64,000 nucleotides of DNA from positions 62,001 through 126,000 of the forward strand of contig CAKZQC010000015.1 of NCBI GenBank assembly GCA_937139495.1, given 5' to 3'. The position numbers and the translations under genes were made by a program. The notes beneath the pieces are model-generated. The model made no database searches and had not been told where the DNA came from. It was given only the letters and a program-made list of their open reading frames with translations. Position 1 is the stretch's first letter. Each line of letters starts with the position of its first letter. Of the stretch, positions 34,158 to 41,899 are shown piece by piece. The DNA comes from an uncultured Saprospiraceae bacterium. Its GTDB lineage: Bacteria > Bacteroidota > Bacteroidia > Chitinophagales > Saprospiraceae.

Positions 34158-35336
34158 TCAATTTTCCTCTAGAGGCAAACCCAAGTCATTATATTTTTTC
34201 CATTTGCGTTTGCCGTAAGGAATGAGAATAAACCAACCAATAATAGGCAAAAAATACGCTAAAACAATCGGATTTCGCCACAAGAGCAGCCAGAAGCTGC
34301 CCCAATGAGTTGGGATATTGACTTTTTCTTTGGTTTCGAACTTACGTTCTTGCACCCATTGTCGCTCAAATTCATGAAAAAGGAGTGGCCAAAAAATAGG
34401 TAAATTATAGGGGAAGTAGCGACGATGTTGCCACATTTTTTGTAGCAAACCTTTGATAGCATACGGTTTTTTACCATATTGTTGTACGGCTTTGTCCAAA
34501 TCTTGCTGCATCTGCTCTTTGACTTTGTCCCGAATGGTAGCAATCTCCAATTCGGTCAAGTCTTCGTAGTCTTTGTCTGTCCATTGCCATGGACTAATAC
34601 GAGTACCTTTTACGAAGTGCATGTTGGCAGGAAATGCCAAATAAAATGCCCAAGGGAAAATCAAAAATAGGGTAGGAAGACCAATTGCCATAAATGGCAC
34701 GCCTACTTTTCGGAATTGACGATTGACCCACGGAAAGCTATACACGAAAGGTACCACCCATTCGCCATTGACGGTAGAATAAGGTAGAATGTCTGTTTTG
34801 TATTTGAGGCTCATCCGAATGAAGGAAGTAGCAAAACGCTGCAACTGATATTTGCGATTGAAGCCCTTGGCTATACCTGGGACACCTTCTGGATAAATCA
34901 ACAAATGCCCATCAGGGTAGTGCATCATGGTCTCAAAATTGAGAAAAGTAGCATCTACACCGCCTGCCTGCTTCCAAGAACCTTTCATGAAAAAAGGGTG
35001 CATAACAGGAGCCCCCGATAGGCGAGGCGCTATCATGGCTCTGAATGTCTTGTGTGGGTCGTAATCGTATTTGCGAAACATGGCGGAGCCAAACAACATA
35101 CCGTCCCAAGGAAAAGCCATACCCGAATGATTGCTTGCCAATATAATAGGGTGGTTAGGGTTATTGCGTTCGGGCATTTCGTCAAAACCAACAAAAACGG
35201 GGCGAAAATAACTGTCTTCTAATATTTGGAAAGCCGATTCGTTGATATTTCGGACATAATTTTTATCAAAATTATCAAAAATAACTTTGTTATTTTCTAT
35301 ATCTTCGGCACTATAAATAGAAGGCTGCTTTGGCAT
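34158..35336 (-). CDS. Membrane-associated acyltransferase (PlsC-like)
   Basis: 392 residues from the ATG at 35336. The frame extends to 35468, but that part overlaps the tRNA-Leu promoter and encodes an implausible Cys/Phe-rich leader. The acyltransferase motif NHSGMAFPWDG has His70 and Asp78 (spacing one of the longer variants), and the PEG motif is LIYPEGVPG at 149. Hydrophobic segments near 230-250 (MAIGLPTLFLIFPWAFYLA) and at the C-terminus (FWLLLWRNPIVLAYFLPIIGWFILI) suggest membrane attachment. Probably transfers an acyl chain to a glycerol- or sterol-like acceptor, the acceptor being unknown. Confidence 0.88.
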   Translation of the reverse strand: MPKQPSIYSAEDIENNKVIFDNFDKNYVRNINESAFQILEDSYFRPVFVGFDEMPERNNPNHPIILASNHSGMAFPWDGMLFGSAMFRKYDYDPHKTFRAMIAPRLSGAPVMHPFFMKGSWKQAGGVDATFLNFETMMHYPDGHLLIYPEGVPGIAKGFNRKYQLQRFATSFIRMSLKYKTDILPYSTVNGEWVVPFVYSFPWVNRQFRKVGVPFMAIGLPTLFLIFPWAFYLAFPANMHFVKGTRISPWQWTDKDYEDLTELEIATIRDKVKEQMQQDLDKAVQQYGKKPYAIKGLLQKMWQHRRYFPYNLPIFWPLLFHEFERQWVQERKFETKEKVNIPTHWGSFWLLLWRNPIVLAYFLPIIGWFILIPYGKRKWKKYNDLGLPLEEN

Positions 35337-35429
35337 GGCGTATTTTTTATCAAAATATACAAAAAAGCAGCTGTTTGTATCCTCCAAAAAGGCTAAAAAT
35401 ATATTTATACAAAAAAAACGACAAAAAGC

Positions 35430-35460
35430 TTGCAAGTTTAAAGTGAGTGCCCTATATTTG
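35430..35460 (+). promoter_or_regulatory. Bacteroidota-type promoter of tRNA-Leu
   Basis: TTG (35430-35432), a 20-base spacer and TATATTTG (35453-35460). It has the same AAAAAGC upstream and the same spacing as the tRNA-Asp promoter at 13206. Expected transcript start near 35467, about 30 bases before the tRNA. Confidence 0.82.
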
Positions 35461-35496
35461 CAAAGCATTTAACCAATAGTGCAACAAAAACCATCC

Positions 35497-35580
35497 GCCC
35501 GGATGGTGGAACTGGTAGACACGCCGGACTTAAAATCCTGTGGCCTTTGGGCCGTGCGGGTTCGATTCCCGCTCCGGGTA
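35497..35580 (+). tRNA. tRNA-Leu (TAA)
   Basis: 84-base class II tRNA with long variable arm. Acceptor GCCCGGA pairs with TCCGGGT (one G-T at the end), discriminator A, CCA not encoded. The anticodon loop CTTAAAA has TAA at 35531-35533. The anticodon stem CCGGA / TCCTG has one C-T mismatch. T arm GGGTTCGATTCCC is intact. Followed by a more AT-rich accessory cluster. Confidence 0.96.
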
Positions 35581-35635
35581 CTGAGCAGCAACTTTCCTTT
35601 ATTGGTTAGTTGCTGCTTTTTTATTGTACCTAAAT

Positions 35636-36499
35636 CTACTTAACTAAAACACTTCCGTTAGTTCTCATGTATACTATAAGGTCATTTTCGGAGTTATTGG
35701 CAATCGTGTGAATAGCTTTTGATGTAGCCCCAAAATAGCTTCCTGCGTCTAATACTTTTAATTGATTGTTGTCAGGCAAAGTATAGTTCAATTCGCCTTG
35801 TATAATAACGGCATGCAAAACAGTTCCATCTGTTACAATTGTTCCATCAAAACCTTTAGGTAGTTTGACAAAGAGACCCTTGGAGGGACTATTTTCCCAA
35901 AGAAAAGCGATGGCAGCCTTGCTTTCGGAATCAACCCAATTTGTCTTGTTATGATCTAGCCAAACTACGTTTGAAGCATCAATATTTATAGGACGTTCTT
36001 CGTTTTGAGTAGCCTGTTCGGTAGGGTGTACCAAATAAGGACCATTATCGATTTCTACCAAGGCAATATTTTCTTGACCTTTTGCGGCTGTGATATGAGC
36101 TTCGCCAACAGGTTGTGTCCAGAAAGAGCCTGTTGGCATCCACATTTTTTCGGCACTTGGGTCGTCATTATGTATCAATCCTTTGATGACCACTGCCCGA
36201 TAAGTGATATTGTGAATGTGTGGTGGCGAAGAAAAACCATCTACAAATTTTGCTAAAAATCCAGTAGCTTCCGTTCCTTTTCTGTCTCCCCAAATAGTAC
36301 CTGCTTGAGGGCTCTGGTCACCTCTTGCAGGGTTGAGTTTCTCAAATACAATTTCTGAACTCAAAATCACTTTGTTGGTAGGATTTTCTATTACCTCGGG
36401 AGTAGATTTTTTTGTTACGGTAGTTGCTTCTTCTTTTGGGTTGGTACAAGATGTAACTAATCCCAATATAAGTAAGAAATAGCTTGCTTGTCTTCTCAT
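35636..36499 (-). CDS. DUF4437 cupin-type lipoprotein
   Basis: 287 residues. Lipoprotein signal with lipobox LVTS-C (Cys18). The body is two cupin-like halves. The first has [25 protein letters not shown] and [12 protein letters not shown], with His suitable for metal. The second has [25 protein letters not shown] and [17 protein letters not shown]. This is the DUF4437 layout, a double cupin of unknown reaction. It lies just after tRNA-Leu and is transcribed towards it, the first member of the AT-rich cluster at 35.6-40.8 kb. Exported to the periplasm or outer membrane. Confidence 0.85.
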   Translation of the reverse strand: MRRQASYFLLILGLVTSCTNPKEEATTVTKKSTPEVIENPTNKVILSSEIVFEKLNPARGDQSPQAGTIWGDRKGTEATGFLAKFVDGFSSPPHIHNITYRAVVIKGLIHNDDPSAEKMWMPTGSFWTQPVGEAHITAAKGQENIALVEIDNGPYLVHPTEQATQNEERPINIDASNVVWLDHNKTNWVDSESKAAIAFLWENSPSKGLFVKLPKGFDGTIVTDGTVLHAVIIQGELNYTLPDNNQLKVLDAGSYFGATSKAIHTIANNSENDLIVYMRTNGSVLVK

Positions 36500-36512
36500 T
36501 TTGTGTTGTTTG

Positions 36513-36665
36513 AATGAAGTTGTTTGAAAAGTGATTGTTTAAGCAAATAAGTCTAATTTTAGACATGCTCTTAATGGTCGCTTTATGAAATTGTTTAAGA
36601 AGTCCTTAATAATCGATTTTCAATCACTTATAAATCATTTTATCACGACTTCTTAAACAACTTCT
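36513..36665. repeat. Dispersed repeat cluster with a 14-bp inverted repeat
   Basis: Contains GAAGTTGTTTGAAAAG (36516 on), TTAGACATGCTCTTAA (36559-36574), and the inverted repeat TTGTTTAAGAAGTC (36591-36604) / GACTTCTTAAACAA (36647-36660) with a 42-base spacer. It ends in ACAACTTCTATTCG. Pieces recur at 37859, 40841, 44957, 51997 and 60405. Looks like a decayed MITE-like element. Confidence 0.65.
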
Positions 36666-36675
36666 ATTCGGAAGA

Positions 36676-37335
36676 CTATACCACGGTTATAATTTCACTT
36701 TCTGCCAATCTAGATTTGGGTGTTTTGTCAGTAGAATTGAAATCAGATGCTGCTCTATAACCAAGTGAAACCGCTACTAAAGAAGTGTAGCCTTTTTCTC
36801 TTAATCCGAATTCCTCATCCAATGCTTTTACATCTATTCCTTCCATGGGAGTCGCATCTATTCCTAAGCTTGCAACACCTAATAAAAAACTTCCTATGTT
36901 CAAATATACTTGTTTTTCCATCCAATGTTGCAAGTCTTTTAAATCATATTTATGAATACCAGCAAACGTCTTAACAGCACCTAAGAATCCATTTTTGATA
37001 TCTTCATTAGGAAACCTTCCACTTTTATCTTCTGTATCTGCGATATAGTTGTAATAAGCATCATCAGCATCAACCTTTGAACAAAAAAGGACTACCGCAG
37101 AAGCATCTAATACTTTAGGTTCGTTAAAACTAAAAAAACCTTGCGTACCTTTTGCCATACGTTCTTTTCCCTCTTTCGTTTCCGCAATTATAAAATGCCA
37201 AGGCTGTAGATTGACACTTGATGGACTCATTCTCAATAGATTTCTTACCTGAGCCATATCAGATGCAGGTATTTTTTTAGTTGTATCATAAGCTTTGGTC
37301 GTATATCTCCAGTTTAACGTTTCTTGTAAGTTCAT
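36676..37335 (-). CDS. Nitroreductase family NAD(P)H-dependent oxidoreductase (NfsB-like)
   Basis: 219-residue FMN flavoprotein that reduces nitro compounds, quinones or enones. Family marks: RYTTKAYDTTKKIP at the N-terminus (FMN phosphate Arg), SPSSVNLQPWHFIIA, and KGYTSLVAVSLGYRA near the C-terminus. Length and layout match NfsB/YodC-like enzymes. Cytosolic homodimer expected. It is divergently transcribed from an HxlR-family regulator 100 bases away. HxlR proteins often control such oxidoreductases in response to electrophiles, so control by the neighbour is likely. The shared gap holds repeated AAGTATAGTT half-sites. Confidence 0.93.
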   Translation of the reverse strand: MNLQETLNWRYTTKAYDTTKKIPASDMAQVRNLLRMSPSSVNLQPWHFIIAETKEGKERMAKGTQGFFSFNEPKVLDASAVVLFCSKVDADDAYYNYIADTEDKSGRFPNEDIKNGFLGAVKTFAGIHKYDLKDLQHWMEKQVYLNIGSFLLGVASLGIDATPMEGIDVKALDEEFGLREKGYTSLVAVSLGYRAASDFNSTDKTPKSRLAESEIITVV

Positions 37336-37356
37336 TTTTTTTGCTTTAATTTAGTT

Positions 37357-37393
37357 AACTATAAAAAGTATAGTTGCAAAAGTAAGTATAGTT
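37357..37393. promoter_or_regulatory. Candidate HxlR operator
   Basis: Inverted repeat AACTATA-AAAAG-TATAGTT at 37357-37375, and a further direct copy of AAGTATAGTT at 37384-37393, 18 bases on. It lies in the 100-base gap between nitroreductase and HxlR genes and overlaps the promoter of the latter. Symmetry and place fit a dimeric winged-helix regulator. The role is inferred. Confidence 0.6.
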
Positions 37394-37404
37394 TTTTACC
37401 TTTG
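37374..37404 (+). promoter_or_regulatory. Promoter of the HxlR-family gene
   Basis: TTG (37374-37376), a 20-base spacer and TACCTTTG (37397-37404), the same spacing as both tRNA promoters. Transcript start expected near 37411, 25 bases before the ATG. It overlaps the candidate operator, which suits autorepression. Confidence 0.72.
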
Positions 37405-37435
37405 CAATAACGGTCAAAAAGGATAGTATAAAATT

Positions 37436-37789
37436 ATGGAAATGCAAGAGCCAAGAATATTGAAATTTAACGGCAAGGAATACCCTTGTTGTGCGAGTTT
37501 AACCATGGGGATTATAGGTGGAAAATGGAAAGTTGTAATTCTTTATCATTTGATTGATGAAACATTGAGATACAACGAATTGAGAAAAATGATACCAGCC
37601 GTAACGGAACGGACTTTGAGCTTGCAGCTCAAAGCATTAGAGGAAGATGGCTTGATCCAACGGAAAGTATATACCTCTAAACCACCTTTAAAAGTGGAGT
37701 ATTCTTTATCAGATTTTGGAAAAACAGTTGTTCCTTTAGTCCAATCTATTGCAAATTGGGGTGATTCGGTGGTTGGAAAAAATAGATAG
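37436..37789 (+). CDS. HxlR-family transcriptional regulator
   Basis: 117-residue winged-helix regulator. The HxlR core is plain: PCCASLTMGIIGGKWKVVILYHL, RYNELRKMIPAVTERTLSLQLKALEEDGLI, and a wing YTSKPPLKVEYSLSDFGKTV. A Cys-Cys pair (residues about 18-19) sits ahead of the domain, where a redox- or electrophile-sensing Cys is found in some members. The start at MEMQEP is favoured, since the promoter lies 25 bases upstream. It probably represses itself and the divergent nitroreductase through the AAGTATAGTT sites. Confidence 0.93.
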   Translation: MEMQEPRILKFNGKEYPCCASLTMGIIGGKWKVVILYHLIDETLRYNELRKMIPAVTERTLSLQLKALEEDGLIQRKVYTSKPPLKVEYSLSDFGKTVVPLVQSIANWGDSVVGKNR

Positions 37790-37801
37790 GTTCCAGAATT
37801 T

Positions 37802-37837
37802 AAAAATGCCCCTAATGTCTATATTAGGGGCATTTTT
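37802..37837. terminator. Bidirectional terminator
   Basis: Perfect 15-bp arms AAAAATGCCCCTAAT / ATTAGGGGCATTTTT around GTCTAT. It lies between the HxlR gene and the convergent cupin gene. Confidence 0.92.
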
Positions 37838-37858
37838 ATGCAGTACAAGTTAACCTCT

Positions 37859-37880
37859 TAGACATGCTTTAAGCTCTAAA
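37859..37880. repeat. Dispersed repeat fragment (TTAGACATGC type)
   Basis: TTAGACATGCTTTAAGCTCT matches the 16-base unit at 36559 (TTAGACATGCTCTTAA) with changes at the end. It lies just past the terminator, next to the stop of the cupin gene. Confidence 0.5.
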
Positions 37881-37885
37881 GAACT

Positions 37886-38317
37886 TTATTCATAAATGTC
37901 AAATTCTGCATTTACAGCTTTCATTAATGCTGCATCTCCAAAATCTTCCTCTTTCATTTGAGAAAGTTTTTCTAAGTAAATGTCAAACTGTCCATTTTTG
38001 AAGATGGTAAGTAGCTTTCCGCCATTTTTGCATTTAGCTTCATGCCAAACAGTAGGCGGTACAGTGGCAGTGTCGCCTTTTTTTATCACAATAGATTCAT
38101 CATCAAAAATCAGTTCCATTTCTCCTTCCAACATATAAAAAACCTCCGTCATAATTTTATGATGATGACGTTTCAAGTGAAATCCTGGTTTTAGATTGTC
38201 TTCAACAAAACAGAGTTCTCCATTTGTATCTCTGGAGGATAATTTGATGAAACAATGGTCTTGTGAAAATGGATAGTTTGCTCCATCTCCGTTTCTAATG
38301 ATTTGTTTATTTTTCAT
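37886..38317 (-). CDS. Cupin domain protein
   Basis: 143-residue single-domain cupin. Motif 1 is GFHLKRHHHKIMTEVFYMLEGEMEL, with the His-His-His-x(5)-Glu metal set. Motif 2 is GDTATVPPTVWHEAKCKNG with the fourth His. A C-terminal helix (EKLSQMKEEDFGDAALMKAV) is typical of small bacterial cupins of unknown ligand. Cytosolic. It is transcribed towards the HxlR gene. Directly upstream lies a coiled-coil gene scrap. Metal binding is likely; the reaction is unknown. Confidence 0.88.
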   Translation of the reverse strand: MKNKQIIRNGDGANYPFSQDHCFIKLSSRDTNGELCFVEDNLKPGFHLKRHHHKIMTEVFYMLEGEMELIFDDESIVIKKGDTATVPPTVWHEAKCKNGGKLLTIFKNGQFDIYLEKLSQMKEEDFGDAALMKAVNAEFDIYE

Positions 38318-38318
38318 G

Positions 38319-38450
38319 TTATTTAGATTTAAAGGCTTCCAATTCCTTTTCCAATGCCTCTGCTTTTTCTTTAAATTTTTGCATTACTTTTTTTAGCTGA
38401 CCTACTTTTTTCAATACCTCTTCATCTTGAAGAGCTTGACCCAGAATAAT
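38319..38450 (-). pseudogene. Coiled-coil gene remnant
   Basis: An open minus-strand stretch of 43 codons without a proper start, closed upstream by a stop at 38451-38453. It encodes a charged helix (LGQALQDEEVLKKVGQLKK, KFKEKAEALEKELEAFK) and ends one base before the cupin start codon. The heptad pattern looks like the C-terminal helix of a regulator such as a MerR-type protein, but this is a guess. Probably the tail of a deleted gene. Confidence 0.45.
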
Positions 38451-38468
38451 TTAAAACAACTTTTTTAC

Positions 38469-39332
38469 TTAAAACTTACCGTTTTCATTTTTCCACTCAG
38501 ATTTTGCAGGAATTGGAGCGATAACATCCCAGTGCTCTACAATTTTTCCATCTTCCAATCTAAATAAATCATAGAAAGCGGTGTGTTCTCCTTTCCCAAA
38601 TTTCCCTTCACTAATGCTTAATACAAAGTTTCCTTCCCCTAGTATTTTGTGCGTTTTTTCAAATTCCATTACCAGACCATTTTTAGCAAAATATTGCATG
38701 GCAGCCCCAAATCCTTCTAGTCCGTCAGCGATTGAAGGATTGTGTTGAATGTATTTTTGTGGATTGATGTAATCTGTAAAGTTAGTTTTGTGAGCAAGCA
38801 AAATGTCATCAATAAAGTTCTTCACTACTTTTTTATTGCTTTCTGTTTTATCTAAATCTGTAATTTTAGTTTCTCCATCAAATTGTGTGTGCCCGCTGGC
38901 ATTTGCTGGTTGAATAGTGGTTAAATTATCCCAGTGCTCCACAATTCTCCCCTTTTCGAATCTAAAAATATCAAATCCAACTTTAGGACCAAAAAAATCA
39001 TATTTAGTATGAGTGAATACGTATTCTCCATCTTCAAATGATCTTATAACATCTGCTTTGAATCCTCCTTCTGGTGCATGCTGCATTACTGCTCCAAAAC
39101 CTTCCAATCCATCAGCAACCCCTAAGTTGTGTTGAATGTACTTGTTTGGGTTAATATAAGAAATCGGTGTTTGGTCGCCAGTATTGAAGCTGTTGAGTAG
39201 TGCAACTACTTGTTCTTTTTTTGATAATTCTGTGCTACTTAGGTTTTCTTTAGTAGCGTTTTTGGTCGCTGTTGTACAAGCCATTAGAGATAGCCCTAGT
39301 ACTGCTGCTGCTGTAATTGTCTTAAAGTTCAT
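38469..39332 (-). CDS. Lipoprotein with two SnoaL-like (NTF2-fold) domains
   Basis: 287 residues from the ATG at 39332 (an upstream in-frame ATG at 39371 gives a non-signal leader). Lipobox SLMA-C follows a clear signal. Two tandem domains repeat the same pattern: YINPNKYIQHNLGVADGLEGFG, then FDIFRFEKGRIVEHWDNL in the first, and YINPQKYIQHNPSIADGLEGFG, then YDLFRLEDGKIVEHWDVI in the second. This is the SnoaL-like polyketide-cyclase/NTF2 fold seen in many small enzymes and binding proteins. Substrate unknown. In the accessory cluster; it follows the AraC gene by about 100 bases. Confidence 0.88.
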   Translation of the reverse strand: MNFKTITAAAVLGLSLMACTTATKNATKENLSSTELSKKEQVVALLNSFNTGDQTPISYINPNKYIQHNLGVADGLEGFGAVMQHAPEGGFKADVIRSFEDGEYVFTHTKYDFFGPKVGFDIFRFEKGRIVEHWDNLTTIQPANASGHTQFDGETKITDLDKTESNKKVVKNFIDDILLAHKTNFTDYINPQKYIQHNPSIADGLEGFGAAMQYFAKNGLVMEFEKTHKILGEGNFVLSISEGKFGKGEHTAFYDLFRLEDGKIVEHWDVIAPIPAKSEWKNENGKF

Positions 39333-39434
39333 AATTTTTTTATTTACGTTTTTGTTTAATTGATAGTACAAAGATGGGGCAATTCACTTTGTATGTTTTT
39401 ATCAAAACGAGAATAAAAATGGTAAAAATGGGAA

Positions 39435-40304
39435 TTATGAAGGTTGTTTTGCTCTAAATTCTTTTGGAGTGCAGTGGACTTTCTTCTTAAAGAATTTGGT
39501 ATAGTTTGTTACTTCGTCAAAGCCAATACTGTACGCAACTTCTTTGATGCTTTTGTTGGTACTGACTAGCTCTCTTTTGGCTTCTAGTATGACATAATTA
39601 TCTATAAACGACTTAGCCGTATTAATGGTGAATTCCTGAACAATGTGATTCAGTTGTTTAGTAGAGATTAGCATTTTGTTGGCATAATCTTGTACATTCC
39701 TTGTTTGGGTATAGTTAGATTCCACCAAATTTTTGAACTGTATAAACGAATCGTATTTTTTAGATTTATGTTGCTGAGTTTCGGTACTAGTTGAAAATCG
39801 CTCTAGTCTTAACAAGTACAACATAAGAAGTGCGGCTATAATGTCGTTTTTAGCGTACTTGTTAGGGTTTTGTAGTTCAATTTTCAATTCATGTATAAAA
39901 CTTGTGTTACCCGTTTTATTGGAAGTAATAGGAGAGGTTAAATGATAGTTGTATAAATGAGAAATGAGATTGATAGATGATTTTAGAAAATAATTCATCA
40001 CAAAATCCTCTGTAAAAAGAAACAAATAACCCTCGTAATTAGGACTCTTCTGAAAAGCATGTACTTGCCCTTTTGCCAGTTTAAGAACGGTTCCTTCTGT
40101 TATTTCATATTCTTGCAAATCTACTTGATGAGTTCCACTTCCTTTGGTAACGATTAACACCGCAAAAAAATCAATTTTGTGAGGCAGAGTAGGATTGTGG
40201 GTTTCAATAGAGTCTAGTCTATCAAATAATTCTGTAAGGTTCAGTAGTTCAAAATTATTTTGATCTATTTTGCTATCAAACGATATGTTGGGTATGTTAT
40301 TCAA
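39435..40304 (-). CDS. AraC-family transcriptional regulator
   Basis: 289 residues. The N-terminal half is a cupin-like sensor domain (FFAVLIVTKGSGTHQVD, EGTVLKLAKGQVHAF). The C-terminal 100 residues are the double helix-turn-helix: VQDYANKMLISTKQLNHIVQE, then SIKEVAYSIGFDEVTNYTKFFKKKVHCTPKEFR, the standard AraC signature. It probably activates the SnoaL-like lipoprotein gene downstream and perhaps the redoxin upstream, with which it shares a 13-base gap. The inducer is not evident. Confidence 0.94.
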   Translation of the reverse strand: MNNIPNISFDSKIDQNNFELLNLTELFDRLDSIETHNPTLPHKIDFFAVLIVTKGSGTHQVDLQEYEITEGTVLKLAKGQVHAFQKSPNYEGYLFLFTEDFVMNYFLKSSINLISHLYNYHLTSPITSNKTGNTSFIHELKIELQNPNKYAKNDIIAALLMLYLLRLERFSTSTETQQHKSKKYDSFIQFKNLVESNYTQTRNVQDYANKMLISTKQLNHIVQEFTINTAKSFIDNYVILEAKRELVSTNKSIKEVAYSIGFDEVTNYTKFFKKKVHCTPKEFRAKQPS

Positions 40305-40317
40305 TTAGTATTCAATT

Positions 40318-40779
40318 TTATTTAGGCAGGCTCTTACTAAATAATTCTTCCAAAGTGTACTGAATCCTGTTTTGAGCTCCTTCTTGCGAACCAAATATAG
40401 AACGAGATAAAATTCCTTCTTTAGAAATGATAACCCATTGAGGTGTTCCAGATGACTGAAATTGATTATAGATTTTGCAGTTGCTATCTAAATAAATAGG
40501 AAACGGAAGCTCTTCTATTGTAAAAATACTTCTTATATCACTTTCAGTGACTACGTTTTTGTTGAAGTTGGTATGAATACCAAGTACTTGAATATCTTTG
40601 TATTCTTTTTGGAATTGATAAGCGAGCGGAATCGCTCGACCAGTACACCCCAAACATTGATTATTATAGATGATAATCAACAAGATTTTTCCTTTGTACT
40701 TTTCCATCAAATCTAGTGGATTTTGGTGGAAATCTAAAACTGGAATAAAAATAACGGCTGTGCCTTCCTCTGTTATCAT
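40318..40779 (-). CDS. Thioredoxin-like (AhpC/TlpA-type) redoxin
   Basis: 153-residue thioredoxin-fold protein with active site CLGC (Cys42, Cys45) in IIYNNQCLGCTGRAIPLA, and the cis-Pro loop SSGTPQWVII near residue 110. No signal peptide, so cytosolic. A charged insert NFNKNVVTESDIRSIF before the third strand recalls redoxins of the AhpC/TSA-TlpA type. It lies 13 bases upstream of the AraC gene on the same strand, so the two form an operon. Likely role in thiol redox control or peroxide defence, unspecified. Confidence 0.82.
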   Translation of the reverse strand: MITEEGTAVIFIPVLDFHQNPLDLMEKYKGKILLIIIYNNQCLGCTGRAIPLAYQFQKEYKDIQVLGIHTNFNKNVVTESDIRSIFTIEELPFPIYLDSNCKIYNQFQSSGTPQWVIISKEGILSRSIFGSQEGAQNRIQYTLEELFSKSLPK

Positions 40780-40816
40780 AGGTATATTAAAGGTTAGGTA
40801 AATTTCCTACGGGGGA

Positions 40817-40851
40817 TAAAATATCTTTTTCTACCTGCATACAACTTCTAT
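40817..40851. repeat. Dispersed repeat segment shared with 14622-14655
   Basis: AAAATATCTTTTTC.ACCTGCATACAAC.TCTA matches the intergenic segment after the 191-residue lipoprotein with two differences, in the same orientation. Its end, ACAACTTCTAT, also matches 36655. Confidence 0.7.
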
Positions 40852-40863
40852 CGTTAGTATTTT

Positions 40864-41874
40864 TTACTTCGCTTTTATCTTAAGAATAAAAGGCTGAAAA
40901 ACTTGCGAAATATAATAATATCCCTTGTAGTACAATGCAGTAGAAGCAGCACTAATTTGGCTGCCATCGTTAGCGTAAATTACTTCTTTCTTGTTGTCGG
41001 TACGATTGACGCTGTACACAATGGTAGGAGATAACTTGGTAGAATCATCATAGTGTCCAACGAATTTGAATACTTTGGGGTGGGTAGGAATTAATAATTC
41101 ATTATCATTGCCCACACGAATATTATCACCACCGATTACCTTTACTACTCTTTCTTTATTGATAAGATTACGATCTTCTAGAACGGTATATTTGAACAGT
41201 TGATTTTGACGAGTGGTACTGACGTACAAGTAGCGCTCTTTTTCAGTAATAAACAATCCATTGGCATAGGATAATTTGGGGGCAACTGTTGCCCAGCCAT
41301 CTTGCTCGTCACAGTAGATGACACTACCTGTTTTTAATCTCAAAAAGGCAGCCAATTGACCTCCTCTTTTTTTCATGTCATTCGACACATAAAAACCACC
41401 ACCTCTAAAGGCAACAACTGTATTCGGAGAGGTCATGAATGGATGTTCGTAAGTGGCTACAAAATCTAAATGACTAGCATGTACTTCGTACTTGAGCACA
41501 AAATGTTTATCCTTGATATCATCATGTGAGACTACATACAAATAAACTTTTCCATTTTGACGTACCAAGTCAATACCATGTGGGTGGAAACTAAGGCTAT
41601 CAGGTTCATTTCTGCGTGGTAATATTCGACCAACTGGCTTTACTTCGTGTAGATTGACTGTATAAATGTCTCCTAAGGGAGCTTTTTCTCTTAGTCGATG
41701 ATCGTTGCAGGATACTAATAGTCGAGTCAAGGGCAAAGTCAATGTATCGAGTACCATATCTTCAGGACCTACGCCTGTCTGGATTCGGTCAAAAGCGGTA
41801 TGGGTGTTCTGGGGGAGGCTAGCACAAGCGGAAAAAAGTAAAGCAAGCAGGCTGCTCCAAAGGATAGTTTTCAT
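40864..41874 (-). CDS. Paraoxonase/SMP-30-like lipoprotein
   Basis: 336 residues. Lipoprotein signal with lipobox LFSA-C (Cys17). The body is a six-bladed propeller of the arylesterase/paraoxonase type: GVGPEDMVLD, LSFHPHGIDLV (possible Ca-site and active-site His), MTSPNTVVAF (Asn ligand), GGGFYVSNDM, SYANGLFITEK, and IGGDNIRVGNDNELLIP. It may hydrolyse lactones or esters at the cell envelope. The assignment is by motif pattern, the substrate unknown. Last gene of a probable operon, 25 bases after the sigma-54 regulator gene. Confidence 0.8.
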   Translation of the reverse strand: MKTILWSSLLALLFSACASLPQNTHTAFDRIQTGVGPEDMVLDTLTLPLTRLLVSCNDHRLREKAPLGDIYTVNLHEVKPVGRILPRRNEPDSLSFHPHGIDLVRQNGKVYLYVVSHDDIKDKHFVLKYEVHASHLDFVATYEHPFMTSPNTVVAFRGGGFYVSNDMKKRGGQLAAFLRLKTGSVIYCDEQDGWATVAPKLSYANGLFITEKERYLYVSTTRQNQLFKYTVLEDRNLINKERVVKVIGGDNIRVGNDNELLIPTHPKVFKFVGHYDDSTKLSPTIVYSVNRTDNKKEVIYANDGSQISAASTALYYKGYYYISQVFQPFILKIKAK

Positions 41875-41899
41875 AAAAAAAAGTGTGTAGGGGATATAA

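Noticed and set aside
35337..35468. N-terminal extension of the acyltransferase
   Set aside because: It overlaps the tRNA-Leu promoter and encodes a leader unlike the family; the ATG at 35336 is preferred.
35497..40800. Integrated island with att sites at tRNA-Leu
   Set aside because: No second copy of the tRNA 3' end and no integrase were found in the window, so only an accessory cluster is claimed.
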